Source: an uncultured beta proteobacterium
GTDB lineage: Bacteria; Pseudomonadota; Gammaproteobacteria; Burkholderiales; Burkholderiaceae_B
Assembly (NCBI GenBank): GCA_903903735.1
Contig: CAIUZV010000374.1
Span: 1 to 36,047 of the forward strand
DNA length: 36,047 nucleotides
Direction: 5' to 3'
The notes beneath the pieces were generated by a model. The model worked only from the letters and a program-made list of their open reading frames with translations. It did no database searches and was not told the origin of the DNA. A program made the position numbers and the translations under genes. Of the stretch, positions 24,321-34,868 are shown in pieces (the first letter of the stretch is position 1; each line of letters opens with the position of its first letter).

Positions 24321-24857
24321 TCAAGTCGGAAGGGTGCAACTACCCTCGCCTAGCTCTCGCTCAAGCATAGCCGTGTCGCGCCACTGCCCGAACTTGAAGC
24401 CGACGGACCGAAACAGCCCAACCTGTTCAAATCCCAACGCCTTATGCAAGGCTAAAGAGGCCGCACTACTGTCCCCAATCACAGCCAACATTTGGCGATA
24501 ACCAAGCGCCGTGCAACGCTCGATGACCGCGTGAAGCAACGCGCGCCCGACGCCTTTGCCGGCCAGCCCTTCTCTGACATACACAGAGTCTTCAACGGTG
24601 AAACGATAAGCGGGGCGGGGCCGATACATGGTCGCGTATGCGTAACCCACAATAGCTCCCTCAAGCTCTGCAACAAAATAAGGCAAACCTTTTGCGACAA
24701 TATCCGCGCGGCGCTGTTGCATCTCTTGAAGCGTTGGCGGTGTCAGTTCAAACGACGCCGTGCCGTGCAGCACGTGGTGTGCGTAAATATCTTGGATGAC
24801 GACGACATCGTCTTCAACACTGTCGCGAATCAAGAGAGTGGGTGTTGGGGATGTCAT
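24321..24857 (-). CDS. GNAT N-acetyltransferase, phosphinothricin acetyltransferase-like
   Basis: A 178-residue GNAT enzyme. Residues 8-45 hold LLIRDSVEDDVVVIQDIYAHHVLHGTASFE, shown here in two parts (LLIRDSVEDD, then IYAHHVLHGTASFE), as in Pat/Bar and MnaT relatives. VGYAYATMYRPRPAYRFTVE leads to the strand before the acetyl-CoA loop REGLAGKGVGRALL, followed by ALHKALGFEQVG. Relatives acetylate phosphinothricin, methionine sulfoximine or similar amino acid analogues; the substrate here is unknown. It is the last of three minus-strand genes, starting 3 bases after the alpha/beta hydrolase stop. Confidence 0.88.
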   Translation of the reverse strand: MTSPTPTLLIRDSVEDDVVVIQDIYAHHVLHGTASFELTPPTLQEMQQRRADIVAKGLPYFVAELEGAIVGYAYATMYRPRPAYRFTVEDSVYVREGLAGKGVGRALLHAVIERCTALGYRQMLAVIGDSSAASLALHKALGFEQVGLFRSVGFKFGQWRDTAMLERELGEGSCTLPT

Positions 24858-24860
24858 CGC

Positions 24861-25781
24861 TTATCTCTCCATCAATTCCAGAATTGCATTCGCAAACACG
24901 CTGGGCACCTCTTGAGGCATATTATGCCCAACCCCAGGCACAACCCGATGTTCACGCTTGCCAGAAAAACGTTTCGCATGCGCTGCAGGACTGGACGGAC
25001 TACGCACGCCATCGTCGCCACCATCAAACGTGATAGTGGGAACAGTAATCACTGGGGACTGGGCGAGGCGGGCTTCGATAGCTGCATAGGCAGGATCGCC
25101 CGCAACCAAACCAAACCGATGTCGATAACTGTGGATCACGACATCGACAAAGTCGGGGTTATCAAACGCTGGAGCGCTGCGCAAAAATGTTGACGCATCG
25201 AAATTCCAGGTCGGAGACCATAAGCGCCACAGTAGCTCAATCAAGCCTCGCCGATCATTCGCAAGCCCGGCTCGGCCCCGCTCGCTATGAAAATAGTACT
25301 GATACCAAAGTCTGTGCTCATTCGATGGCGTGTCGGGCGTAAGCGCTGTTGCAATATTTTGAATGTTGTAGCTATTAAAAGAAACCAATGCTTGACAACG
25401 TTCGGGCCAAAGCGCTGCCACGACGCAAGCGGCACGCCCACCCCAATCGTAGCCAGCAAGAACCGCAGATGGCACGTGCAGTGCATCCATCAAGGCAAGT
25501 AAATCAGCGCCTAGCGCCGCCTGCTCGCCAGAGCGTAGCGTCCTGGGATCAAGAAAGCGTGTCGGGCCATACCCGCGCAAATACGGGACGATCACCCGGC
25601 ATCCTGCCGATGCGAGAATCGGCGCAACCTCGGCATAGGTATGCACATCGTACGGAAAGCCGTGCATCAACAACACGACTGGACCGTGCACGGGTCCATA
25701 CTCCAAATAAGAGATGTCGAGCACTCCCGCACAAATATTGCGAGATGCCGGCAAGGCGAAGTTGGTGTGCTTGTTTTCCAT
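24861..25781 (-). CDS. Alpha/beta hydrolase with Asp nucleophile (epoxide hydrolase-like)
   Basis: A 306-residue alpha/beta hydrolase. The oxyanion motif is HGFP (residues 40-43). The nucleophile elbow is AGYDWGG with Asp112, which is the signature of epoxide hydrolases and haloalkane dehalogenases rather than Ser esterases. The acid is in DGGDDGV (Asp256/257) and the base is His286 in GVGHNMPQ. The YQYYFHSERG part of the cap could supply the tyrosines used by epoxide hydrolases. The substrate is unknown. The gene is 8 bases downstream of the DUF4239 gene and 3 bases upstream of the GNAT gene, so all three are probably one operon. Confidence 0.87.
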   Translation of the reverse strand: MENKHTNFALPASRNICAGVLDISYLEYGPVHGPVVLLMHGFPYDVHTYAEVAPILASAGCRVIVPYLRGYGPTRFLDPRTLRSGEQAALGADLLALMDALHVPSAVLAGYDWGGRAACVVAALWPERCQALVSFNSYNIQNIATALTPDTPSNEHRLWYQYYFHSERGRAGLANDRRGLIELLWRLWSPTWNFDASTFLRSAPAFDNPDFVDVVIHSYRHRFGLVAGDPAYAAIEARLAQSPVITVPTITFDGGDDGVRSPSSPAAHAKRFSGKREHRVVPGVGHNMPQEVPSVFANAILELMER

Positions 25782-25789
25782 AACTTAAC

Positions 25790-26596
25790 CTAGCGAAGGG
25801 ATTCCAACTGCCGCAACAATTTTGGGAATTGCGCATCGACTACATCCAAACGAATCGCGCTCATCCGAGGGTTGCCCAAATTGAGGCAAATAATAATCGC
25901 GGCAAGAACTACAAATAGGAACAACACGGTTAACCCCACCTGCTGCCCCTTTTCAATCCCCGTCTTATAACCGCAAATGGCTGAAATGATCATCAAGAGC
26001 ACGATTAGCGCTTGCCAAAGGATGCGCGGCGTTTGCATAAAAATAGATGCGAACTGTTGATCAAAACTCGAGTTCATTATCTGAACTCGAGTAAGAAAAG
26101 AATTAAATATGATGCGATCATCACCGACATATTTCGGAAGCAATGCATAGGCGTGTCGCAAAAGCTGCAGCCCTGCCTCTTTCTGAGCACGCCCACGTTC
26201 CTCTATCCCGAGGGTCCGTATCGGTCTGTCGTAAAAATGTTTTCGTCGCTCAACGTACTCGGCTAACAACTTTAAAACGTCTTGCCTGTCGTCTGCCCTA
26301 AGCATTTTCGTTGAATCCATAACCGCTGCGATACTTAAGATCTCATCGACGGTAAGCTTGCGTTGGGTCTCGTAGTTGTTCGTTGATCCAGATAACTGGA
26401 ACGCAACCAGGATCGCAAAGAAACCAAAAATCGACGTAATGAAAATACTACTAACCTCAACCGTCTCTTTGTTGATTGTGCGCCTTACCCGCGCGCCATA
26501 CAGCCAACTCAAGCCGAACACGATCACTACGGCGACCGATAAGCCGACGTAGAGCCAACCAGACTGCAACAGCAAGATGTTTGTTTCGTGAGTCAT
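25790..26596 (-). CDS. DUF4239 (bestrophin-like) membrane protein
   Basis: A 268-residue membrane protein with two helices near the N-terminus (about residues 13-36 and 47-68), a long cytoplasmic helical domain, and two helices near the C-terminus (about 192-210 and 218-240). This 2+2 layout and the sequence FGFFAILVAFQLSGS match DUF4239, which is distantly related to bestrophin channels. Channel activity is not shown. It is the first gene of the hydrolase/GNAT operon. Its start is only 45 bases from the guaA-like repeat at 26641, so its promoter must lie at least partly within the AT-rich insertion. Confidence 0.8.
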   Translation of the reverse strand: MTHETNILLLQSGWLYVGLSVAVVIVFGLSWLYGARVRRTINKETVEVSSIFITSIFGFFAILVAFQLSGSTNNYETQRKLTVDEILSIAAVMDSTKMLRADDRQDVLKLLAEYVERRKHFYDRPIRTLGIEERGRAQKEAGLQLLRHAYALLPKYVGDDRIIFNSFLTRVQIMNSSFDQQFASIFMQTPRILWQALIVLLMIISAICGYKTGIEKGQQVGLTVLFLFVVLAAIIICLNLGNPRMSAIRLDVVDAQFPKLLRQLESLR

Positions 26597-26640
26597 CGTG
26601 CATTCCGCTTCAGATAGTAAATGCGCGAGAGGTTAAATAA

Positions 26641-26658
26641 TCATTCCCACTCAATAGT
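26641..26658 (-). repeat. Distal copy of the guaA 3' end (putative att site)
   Basis: On the minus strand this reads ACTATTGAGTGGGAATGA. It matches the last 18 bases of guaA at 16 of 18 positions and encodes the same TIEWE-stop; both differences are in third codon positions. The shared core GAGTGGGAATGA is 12 bases. Read further upstream, the frame gives a tiny peptide MFFNRVTIEWE (26676-26641). This is the pattern expected where an integrating element has duplicated the end of its target gene. Confidence 0.75.
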
Positions 26659-26713
26659 TACTCGGTTAAAAAACATATATAAATCATATAGTTACAGTCA
26701 CCAAAACGAGTGC

Positions 26714-26733
26714 GTGTAACTTTTGTGTAACTT
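26714..26733 (+). repeat. Paired direct repeat GTGTAACTT, left part of the guaA insertion
   Basis: GTGTAACTT at 26714-26722 and again at 26725-26733, an 11-base period. An inverted copy of its core (GTTACAC) lies at 26800-26806. A matching pair occurs at the other end of the insertion. Paired direct repeats just inside att sites are typical of recombinase arm-binding sites, but this role is inference. Confidence 0.45.
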
Positions 26734-26862
26734 GGCTGAGTTGGGACTGTTTTTAACAAAGCAAAATCCTATTCGTTTTCAACGCTTAATTTTAAAGCTG
26801 TTACACAGGTTGCGGAACTTAAACCAATCATAAATCATCAGAAATTAAACTTTAAAGTTATT

Positions 26863-27300
26863 CTATTTTCCTCTAGCATAACGTTTCAAACGCATAGCCA
26901 AAGTCCCACTGTGTAGCTCAAATAGATGACTATCAAAGTCATAAAAGTAAACTGAATAACCTTCACCTTCGACTCTGGGTCTGGGTGGCTTCTTTTCTAA
27001 TTTCATTTCATCAATTAAAAGTTCTTTTTTTATAATTTCATCTTCATGAATAGCAAAAGCAATATGATGGTAATCACGTTCTAACTTTGGATTGCCTTTC
27101 ATAGCAACCAACCATAAGTTTTCTGTCTCATCGACACTATTTTGATTGCCAATTAAGTAAAAACGCTCTTCAGATAATGAGAACTGTTCTGCACCACTAT
27201 CGTAAACTTTTCTCGCGTCTAAAACGCTTATTAATATTTCTTCCAACCTATTAAGATCGCTACTAATTAAAGTTATGTGACTTAATCCATTCACAGTCAT
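26863..27300 (-). CDS. fosX: FosX-family fosfomycin hydrolase (VOC metalloenzyme)
   Basis: A 145-residue vicinal-oxygen-chelate protein. The start MTVNGLSHITLISSDLNRLE and the ending block PPRPRVEGEGYSVYFYDFDS, then HLFELHSGTL, are those of FosX. By alignment from memory with Listeria FosX (His7, His69, Glu118, catalytic Glu44), the metal ligands are His8, His79 and Glu129 and the general base is Glu45, so the active site looks intact. FosX enzymes add water to the epoxide of fosfomycin and inactivate it. There is a ten-residue longer loop (about residues 52-61) between Glu45 and His79. ATG 27300 has GAGAGA upstream. Base composition is A+T rich, unlike its neighbours, which suggests recent transfer. 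Resistance itself is not shown. Confidence 0.87.
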   Translation of the reverse strand: MTVNGLSHITLISSDLNRLEEILISVLDARKVYDSGAEQFSLSEERFYLIGNQNSVDETENLWLVAMKGNPKLERDYHHIAFAIHEDEIIKKELLIDEMKLEKKPPRPRVEGEGYSVYFYDFDSHLFELHSGTLAMRLKRYARGK

Positions 27301-27403
27301 ACAACATCTCTCACTAAGTGCATTTTGAAAAAATAGAATAGAGTAGTTTTTTTCATACAGTCCTCCGAAATAAGTAACTATGATTTCGAATAGTGTCACC
27401 AAT

Positions 27404-27424
27404 GTGTAAGTTTATGTGTAACTT
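27404..27424 (+). repeat. Paired direct repeat GTGTAAGTT / GTGTAACTT, right part of the guaA insertion
   Basis: GTGTAAGTT at 27404-27412 and GTGTAACTT at 27416-27424, a 12-base period. It matches the pair at 26714-26733 near the other end of the insertion, and both pairs are preceded by a GTCACCA sequence within about 20 bases. The arrangement could be recombinase arm sites or part of the flanks of the former island. Confidence 0.45.
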
Positions 27425-27522
27425 AAAATTCTCATACTCAATAAAATCCATGACTTAGTGATTTATCAGATTGACACTCAAAAATCAAAAGTCTTTACCA
27501 ATCAATCACTTAAAAATTCCCG

Positions 27523-27540
27523 TCATTCCCACTCGATTGT
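27523..27540 (-). repeat. guaA 3' end, proximal copy of the putative att site
   Basis: On the minus strand the sequence is ACAATCGAGTGGGAATGA, coding for TIEWE-stop of GuaA. It shares 16 of 18 bases with 26641-26658. The coding end of guaA is intact, as expected when the element restores its target gene. Confidence 0.75.
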
Positions 27541-29115
27541 CGCGGGTGGTTTGCTCGAAACGTCGTACACAACTCGGTTGATGCCTCGGACTTCGTTGAT
27601 GATTCGCGATGAAACCTTTGCGAGTAATGGATAAGGTATTGGCGCCCAGTCAGCAGTCATGAAGTCTGAAGTTTGCACCGCACGCAAGGCGACTACATAT
27701 TCATAGGTGCGTCCGTCACCCATCACACCGACAGATTTCACGGGCAAGAAGACTGCAAATGCCTGTGAGGTTAAGTCATACCAACTTTGCTTGGTCTCTG
27801 GGTCAATCGTCTTACGTAATTCTTCAATAAAAATAGCGTCTGCGCGACGCAGCAGATCTGCGAATTCGCTATTGACCGCGCCCAGAATCCGTACACCCAG
27901 CCCTGGCCCAGGGAACGGATGACGGTAAACCATACCGTGCGGTAACCCAAGTGCCAGACCGAGCTTTCGGACTTCATCCTTAAACAATTCACGCAGCGGT
28001 TCAAGAAGCTTGAGATTAAGTGTCTCTGGCAAGCCACCAACGTTATGGTGCGATTTAATCGCAACGGCTTTTCCGGTTTTAGCGCCGGCGGACTCGATGA
28101 CATCCGGATAAATAGTGCCCTGCGCCAACCACTTTGCTGCCTTCAGTTGGCTGGCCTGATGTTGAAATACCTCTACAAACTCACGACCAATGATCTTGCG
28201 TTTGGCTTCAGGATCCGTCACACCGGCAAGCTTGCCCATAAACTGCTCAGTGGCATCGACGTGGATGATCTTCACGCCCATATTTTGAGCGAACGTCTCC
28301 ATTACCTGTTTGCCTTCGTCTAAGCGAAGCAGGCCGTGATCCACAAACACGCAGGTCAAACGGTCGCCAATTGCACGATGAATCAATGCGGCGGCGACCG
28401 ATGAATCCACCCCGCCAGATAAGCCGAGGATCACTTCGTCCTGCCCAACTTGCTCGCGTATACGCGCGATGGCCTCGTCGACGTAGTTCGGCATCGTCCA
28501 ATCGCCTGTACAAGCGCAAATGTCATTCACAAAACGATTCAATAAAGCCTGTCCCTGGATCGTATGTGTCACCTCAGGGTGAAACTGCACAGCGTAAAAA
28601 CGTCTCGCTTCATCTGCCATCCCTGCGATGGGACACGAATCCGTTGACGCCATGACTTTAAAGCCGTCCGGTAATTTGGTGACTTGATCGCCATGACTCA
28701 TCCAGACCTTGAGCATGCCATGGCCTTCGGCGGTGACGAAGTCCTGAATATCTTTTAACAAAGAGGTATGACCACGCGCCCGGACCTCGGCGTAACCAAA
28801 CTCTCGATGATCGGCGTGACTCACTGTGCCACCCAGTTGCTGAGCCATTGCTTGCATCCCATAGCAGATGCCAAGCACGGGAACACCCAACGAAAACACC
28901 GTCTCAGGCACCTTGAGCGAATCTTCGTCATAGGCTGAGCCGTGACTGCCCGAGAGAATGATTCCCTTGAGGCCTAAGCCAAGCTGTTTCTGCAGAAAAT
29001 CGGCCGAAACATCGCCGGGATGAAGTTCACAATACACACCCGCTTCGCGTACGCGACGCGCGATTAACTGCGTCACTTGTGAACCGTAATCAAGAATAAG
29101 AATGCGCTGGTGCAT
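27523..29115 (-). CDS. guaA: GMP synthase (glutamine-hydrolysing)
   Basis: Converts XMP to GMP with glutamine and ATP. The 530 residues hold a class I glutamine amidotransferase domain (nucleophile Cys84 in GICYGMQ, with His179 and Glu181 in FHPEV), the ATP-pyrophosphatase loop SGGVDS (233-238) and the C-terminal dimerisation domain ending KPPATIEWE. Length is close to that of Escherichia coli GuaA (525). ATG 29115 gives the standard start [13 protein letters not shown]; an in-frame start at 29145 adds ten residues. It lies 88 bases downstream of guaB on the same strand, and its 3' end is the target of the insertion at 26641-27540. Confidence 0.96.
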   Translation of the reverse strand: MHQRILILDYGSQVTQLIARRVREAGVYCELHPGDVSADFLQKQLGLGLKGIILSGSHGSAYDEDSLKVPETVFSLGVPVLGICYGMQAMAQQLGGTVSHADHREFGYAEVRARGHTSLLKDIQDFVTAEGHGMLKVWMSHGDQVTKLPDGFKVMASTDSCPIAGMADEARRFYAVQFHPEVTHTIQGQALLNRFVNDICACTGDWTMPNYVDEAIARIREQVGQDEVILGLSGGVDSSVAAALIHRAIGDRLTCVFVDHGLLRLDEGKQVMETFAQNMGVKIIHVDATEQFMGKLAGVTDPEAKRKIIGREFVEVFQHQASQLKAAKWLAQGTIYPDVIESAGAKTGKAVAIKSHHNVGGLPETLNLKLLEPLRELFKDEVRKLGLALGLPHGMVYRHPFPGPGLGVRILGAVNSEFADLLRRADAIFIEELRKTIDPETKQSWYDLTSQAFAVFLPVKSVGVMGDGRTYEYVVALRAVQTSDFMTADWAPIPYPLLAKVSSRIINEVRGINRVVYDVSSKPPATIEWE

Positions 29116-29142
29116 GCGAGTCAAGCCTGTCTGAATGAAAGA

Positions 29143-29162
29143 CACCGGCTAGTGAGCCGGTG
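29143..29162. other. Perfect hairpin between guaB and guaA
   Basis: CACCGGCT (29143-29150) and AGCCGGTG (29155-29162) form eight base pairs around a four-base loop. In the guaB-guaA message the U-run (from AAAAAA at 29164-29169) comes before the hairpin, so it is not an intrinsic terminator for that strand. It may affect message processing or the relative yield of GuaA and GuaB. Confidence 0.5.
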
Positions 29163-29203
29163 CCAAAAAATACCGCACGCGCACAGGCGCAGCGGGCCAC
29201 AAC

Positions 29204-30696
<1,493 letters not shown>

Positions 30697-30708
30697 CGAT
30701 AGCGCGAG

Positions 30709-33700
30709 CTAGCCTATATGGGCCCGCGCGTTTTGAAAAAACCGCATCCAAGGCGTGTAGGGACCGGACGAATCCTTATCCCCCCAAGCCCTAGGCGACC
30801 AGGACATCATCACATTTCGCGTAACACGCTCTGGGTGAGGCATCATCACGGTAAATCTGCCATCCTCAGTCGTCACCGCGGTCAATCCCTCCGGGCTTCC
30901 ATTGGGATTAAAGGGGTAGCGCTCAGTTGGCGTGCCGTAGTGATCGACAAAATGCGCTGCGCGGAGAACTTTCTCAGAGTTACCCTGCCGCGAGAAGTTT
31001 GCGTACCCTTCTCCGTGAGCCACCGCGACGGGTATGCGCGCACCGGTCATCCCGTTAAAGAATAGAGAGGGACTCTCCACCACCTCCAGCAAGGACAGGC
31101 GGGCTTCGTACTTTTCTGATTGATTACGCGTAAACCGTGGCCAGTGCTCTGCGCCTGGAATCATGGCGGCCAGCGCAGCCATCATTTGGCAACCGTTACA
31201 CACACCCAGTGCGAACGTGTCTTTACGCGCAAAATACGCGGCAAACTGATCGGCCAATTGGTTATTGAACAAAATACTGCGCGCCCAACCTTCCCCGGCG
31301 CCTAGCACATCGCCATAACTAAACCCGCCAACCGCAACCAGACCCTGAACGTCTTTTAAATCCACCACCCCATTTTGCAAGTCGGTCATGTGCACATCCC
31401 AGGCTTCAAAGCCAGAACGGTCAAAGGCCCACGCCATCTCAACTTGGCTATTGCAGCCTTGCTCACGCAAGATCGCAATACGGGGACGCTGTGCTAGGTT
31501 CAGGTAGGGTGCTGCAATATTTTCTTGGGGATCGAAGGCGACCACTCCGGACATACCGGGGTCTTTAGCATCCAACCAAAGATCGTACTCGGCTTGCGCG
31601 CACGCTGGATTATCGCGACGCGAAGCAATGCGATAACTCACATCACTCCAAATTCGACCAAGATCCGCACGAGACTTATTCCAAATCATTTTCCCGTCAC
31701 GGAAAATCTCGATCGCATCATTTGCGTTGAGCGATCCCACCACATGAGCATGCGCGGATAACCCAGCGCCGCGTAACACTTGCATCACCGCATCGCGCTC
31801 AGCAGCGGGCACTTGAATGACCGCGCCAATCTCTTCGCTAAACAGCGCTTTTAATGTCAGTTCATTGCGCTGCACAGCCACTTGTTCAGGGCGAATTTTG
31901 TAATCCCCCCAATCCGAGGCATTTGCATCAATCGTCAGCATGTCAAGGTTCAAGGACACCCCGGTGTGCCCAGCAAACGCCATTTCACAGATCGTAGTAA
32001 ACAGTCCGCCGTCAGAGCGATCGTGATAGGCCAACAGAACGCCGCTTTGCGCAAGCGCACGAATGGTGACAAACATCGTACGCAAGGCTTGCGCGTCATC
32101 GACATCGGGTACCGTCTCGCCAACTTGATTACACACTTGCGCGAGGATAGAGGCACCCATTCGATGCTGGCCTCGCCCTAAGTCGATCAAAATCAAGCTG
32201 GTCGGCCCAACATCGGTACGCAACGCTGGGGTGAGCGTTTGGCGAACATCTGCAACCGGTGCGAAGGCTGTGACAATTAAAGAAACTGGCGAAATGACCT
32301 TGCGCGAGTCCGCACCCTCGGTCCAAGCTGTCTGCATCGACAAAGAATCTTTGCCCACGGGAATGGAAAGACCCACCGCCTGACACAACAAACTAACAGC
32401 TGACACCGTGTCGTATAGCGCTGCATCCTGCCCGGGAGCGCCACACGCAGCCATCCAGTTCGCCGACAGTTTGATGTCCTCCATCTGAGCCACATCTGCT
32501 GCCGCTAAATTTGTCAGGGCCTCTGCAATCGCCATCCTTCCGGACGCGGGCGCATTAATCATCGCAACCGGTGTGCGCTCACCCATCGCCATCGCTTCGC
32601 CGCGCGTATCATCATGGTCAGACAGTGTGACGGCACAGTCGGCCACAGGAATCTGCCACGGCCCAACCATTTGATCGCGACTAGATAGACCGCCAACCGT
32701 ACGGTCACCGATCGTAATCAGGAAAGACTTGTCTGCAACAGTTGGGTGTTGCAGCACACGGGTGATTGCGTCGTCTAGCGGTATCACTGTTAAATCAAGT
32801 GCCGAGGTCTCGGGAGTGATCCGCTTTACGTCTCGTGTCATACGCGGAGGCTTGCCGAGAATGACGTCAATCGGCACATCCACGGGTCTCGTCCCAACTT
32901 GCGGTTGAATCGAGTCGATTCCAGGCAACCCTTCACCGATCACCACTTTTAATTGCCGCTCTTTTGTCGCTACGCCGACAATCGCAAAGGGACAGCGTTC
33001 TCGCTGTGCAATTTGCTCAAAGCGCGCTAAGTCTTCAGGAAGTACCGATAGCACGTAGCGCTCTTGCGATTCATTGCTCCAAATTTCCGCGGCAGACATG
33101 CCAGACTCTTCGAGTGGCACGCGCTTTAGATCAAAGGTGGCCCCACGACCGGCGTCATTGACCAACTCAGGAAAAGCGTTAGACAGTCCACCCGCTCCGA
33201 CGTCATGAATCGCGACGATTGGATTGTTGGTGCCCTGCTGCCAACAGCGATCAATCACCTCTTGGCAGCGACGTTCAATTTCTGGATTACCACGCTGGAC
33301 TGAATCAAAATCCAACGCTGCCGTGTTCGTGCCCACCGCCATACTAGAGGCTGCACTTCCACCCATACCAATACGTAGCCCCGGGCCACCAAGCTGTATC
33401 AACAACGAACCAGGTTGAATCACATTCTTCTTGGTGGATCCGTCATCGATACTACCCAGCCCGCCCGCAATCATGATGGGTTTGTGATAACCCCATCTTG
33501 TCAGCCCAGAGGTTTGCTCAAAGGAGCGGAAATAACCGAGCAGGTTCGGACGGCCGAACTCATTATTGAACGCAGCTGCCCCTAAGGGCCCATCGATCAT
33601 GATCGAAAGTGGACTAGCAATGCGATCGGGCGCGCCATGATGATCTGATTCCCAGACACGCGCCGCGTCAGCCAAGCGTAGGTGCGAAACAGTAAAGCCG

Positions 33701-34740
33701 GCCAAGCCTGCCTTGGGCTTTGAGCCTCGGCCCGTCGCCCCTTCATCGCGAATCTCACCGCCCGAGCCTGTCGATGCCCCCTCGAAGGGAGCGATAGCGG
33801 TCGGATGGTTGTGCGTCTCTACCTTCATCACCGTGTGCACTAATTGCGTACGACTGGCATACATCGGAGCCATGCCCGCTACAGGAAGGCGTGCCTCGAA
33901 ACGCTGAGCGAGTCCACCCGCCATGATCGCCGCGTTATCCGAGTAGGCGACGACAGTCCCTAGAGGCTGCGCCGCATGGGTCTCCCGTATCATTCCGAAT
34001 AAGGTTTTGTCGGTCGGCTTGCCGTCAATCACCCATTGCGCATTGAATATTTTGTGGCGGCAATGCTCGCTATTTGCTTGGGCAAACATCATGAGTTCGA
34101 CGTCAGTCGGATCGCGACCCAACTCAGTAAATGATTGGGTCAGATAGTCAATCTCATCGTCGGATAGAGCAAGACCTAGGGCGCTATTCGCCTGGGCAAG
34201 TGCTCCTCGACCCATTGCAGTGACGGGAACTGTGCGTATCTCTTTGCCGGGCAAGGACTCAAACAACGACGTTGGGTCAAAGCGCTGATCGACCACCGTC
34301 TCTGTCATACGGTCATGCAAACAGTCGGCCGCATGGGCGAGCATCTCGGCGTCAAAGCTTTTAGTCTTGAGCCAACCACGTTCGGGAGTCAAGGTGTATC
34401 GAACACCCCGTTCAATACGACGAATATTGTTGAGCCCGCAGTTGTGCGCGATGTCGGTGGCTTTACTCGCCCACGAAGACACCGTCCCCAAACGCGGAAT
34501 CACCGTTAACGAAAGTGCCTCTGCGGAGTCGTTCGTGACCGCAGCCTGTCCGTAGTCCAACAATTGGACAAGTTTTGCGTGATCGTCTTTGGACAGCGCC
34601 CTGTCACACCAGACGTAATGCTCAAACCGGGCAGTAATCTCTGCAATGGGCAAGCCTAGTTCTTTCAACTTTGCCAGCAGCCGTTCATGCCTAAAAGGGG
34701 ATAAAACAGACGAGCCAGGGATTTGCAGGATGTCAGACAC
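30709..34740 (-). CDS. purL: Phosphoribosylformylglycinamidine synthase, single-chain
   Basis: Makes FGAM from FGAR, glutamine and ATP in purine synthesis. This is the large single-chain form, 1343 residues (about 1295 in Escherichia coli). The N-terminal PurS-like domain includes [20 protein letters not shown]. The first AIRS-type synthase domain has [20 protein letters not shown], and a second synthase half with [11 protein letters not shown] follows. The C-terminal amidotransferase has Cys1181 in GVCNGCQMM, and His1302 and Glu1304 in PHPERVT. All catalytic residues are present. The start is GTG 34740, since no ATG fits the family N-terminus MSDILQIPG; the ribosome site is weak. It is divergent from the TRAP gene. 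Confidence 0.96.
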   Translation of the reverse strand: MSDILQIPGSSVLSPFRHERLLAKLKELGLPIAEITARFEHYVWCDRALSKDDHAKLVQLLDYGQAAVTNDSAEALSLTVIPRLGTVSSWASKATDIAHNCGLNNIRRIERGVRYTLTPERGWLKTKSFDAEMLAHAADCLHDRMTETVVDQRFDPTSLFESLPGKEIRTVPVTAMGRGALAQANSALGLALSDDEIDYLTQSFTELGRDPTDVELMMFAQANSEHCRHKIFNAQWVIDGKPTDKTLFGMIRETHAAQPLGTVVAYSDNAAIMAGGLAQRFEARLPVAGMAPMYASRTQLVHTVMKVETHNHPTAIAPFEGASTGSGGEIRDEGATGRGSKPKAGLAGFTVSHLRLADAARVWESDHHGAPDRIASPLSIMIDGPLGAAAFNNEFGRPNLLGYFRSFEQTSGLTRWGYHKPIMIAGGLGSIDDGSTKKNVIQPGSLLIQLGGPGLRIGMGGSAASSMAVGTNTAALDFDSVQRGNPEIERRCQEVIDRCWQQGTNNPIVAIHDVGAGGLSNAFPELVNDAGRGATFDLKRVPLEESGMSAAEIWSNESQERYVLSVLPEDLARFEQIAQRERCPFAIVGVATKERQLKVVIGEGLPGIDSIQPQVGTRPVDVPIDVILGKPPRMTRDVKRITPETSALDLTVIPLDDAITRVLQHPTVADKSFLITIGDRTVGGLSSRDQMVGPWQIPVADCAVTLSDHDDTRGEAMAMGERTPVAMINAPASGRMAIAEALTNLAAADVAQMEDIKLSANWMAACGAPGQDAALYDTVSAVSLLCQAVGLSIPVGKDSLSMQTAWTEGADSRKVISPVSLIVTAFAPVADVRQTLTPALRTDVGPTSLILIDLGRGQHRMGASILAQVCNQVGETVPDVDDAQALRTMFVTIRALAQSGVLLAYHDRSDGGLFTTICEMAFAGHTGVSLNLDMLTIDANASDWGDYKIRPEQVAVQRNELTLKALFSEEIGAVIQVPAAERDAVMQVLRGAGLSAHAHVVGSLNANDAIEIFRDGKMIWNKSRADLGRIWSDVSYRIASRRDNPACAQAEYDLWLDAKDPGMSGVVAFDPQENIAAPYLNLAQRPRIAILREQGCNSQVEMAWAFDRSGFEAWDVHMTDLQNGVVDLKDVQGLVAVGGFSYGDVLGAGEGWARSILFNNQLADQFAAYFARKDTFALGVCNGCQMMAALAAMIPGAEHWPRFTRNQSEKYEARLSLLEVVESPSLFFNGMTGARIPVAVAHGEGYANFSRQGNSEKVLRAAHFVDHYGTPTERYPFNPNGSPEGLTAVTTEDGRFTVMMPHPERVTRNVMMSWSPRAWGDKDSSGPYTPWMRFFQNARAHIG

Positions 34741-34868
34741 AGTGAAAGCCGGTGATTTGGGTAGGGGAAAACACGCATTTTAGCGCTCTAACCGGAGTTT
34801 TAGGGCTGAGGCTAAGGCCATCCTTGCTATGATGTCCTACGCATTCTTTTTTACCTTGGAGACAAAAC

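Larger units (their letters stand above)
26641..27540. mobile_element. Remnant of a genomic island integrated at the 3' end of guaA
   Basis: About 900 bases bounded by the real guaA 3' end and its imperfect copy. The interval is much richer in A+T than its neighbours: two 60-base lines I counted are 22% (27001-27060) and 35% (27061-27120) G+C, against 43% for a line inside guaA (28501-28560). It holds one gene (FosX-like) and paired GTGTAACTT repeats near both ends. There is no integrase gene, so it is a decayed or non-autonomous element. The 3' end of guaA is a known integration hot spot for tyrosine-recombinase islands. Confidence 0.7.

Noticed and set aside
24424-24434. TTCAAATCC, similar to a tRNA T-loop
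   Set aside because: It lies in the GNAT coding region, and no acceptor stem or anticodon arm can be formed around it.
24492-25193. A 233-codon open frame on the plus strand
   Set aside because: It is antisense to the GNAT and alpha/beta hydrolase genes, which have full family motifs. Its translation has no family pattern and no ribosome site.
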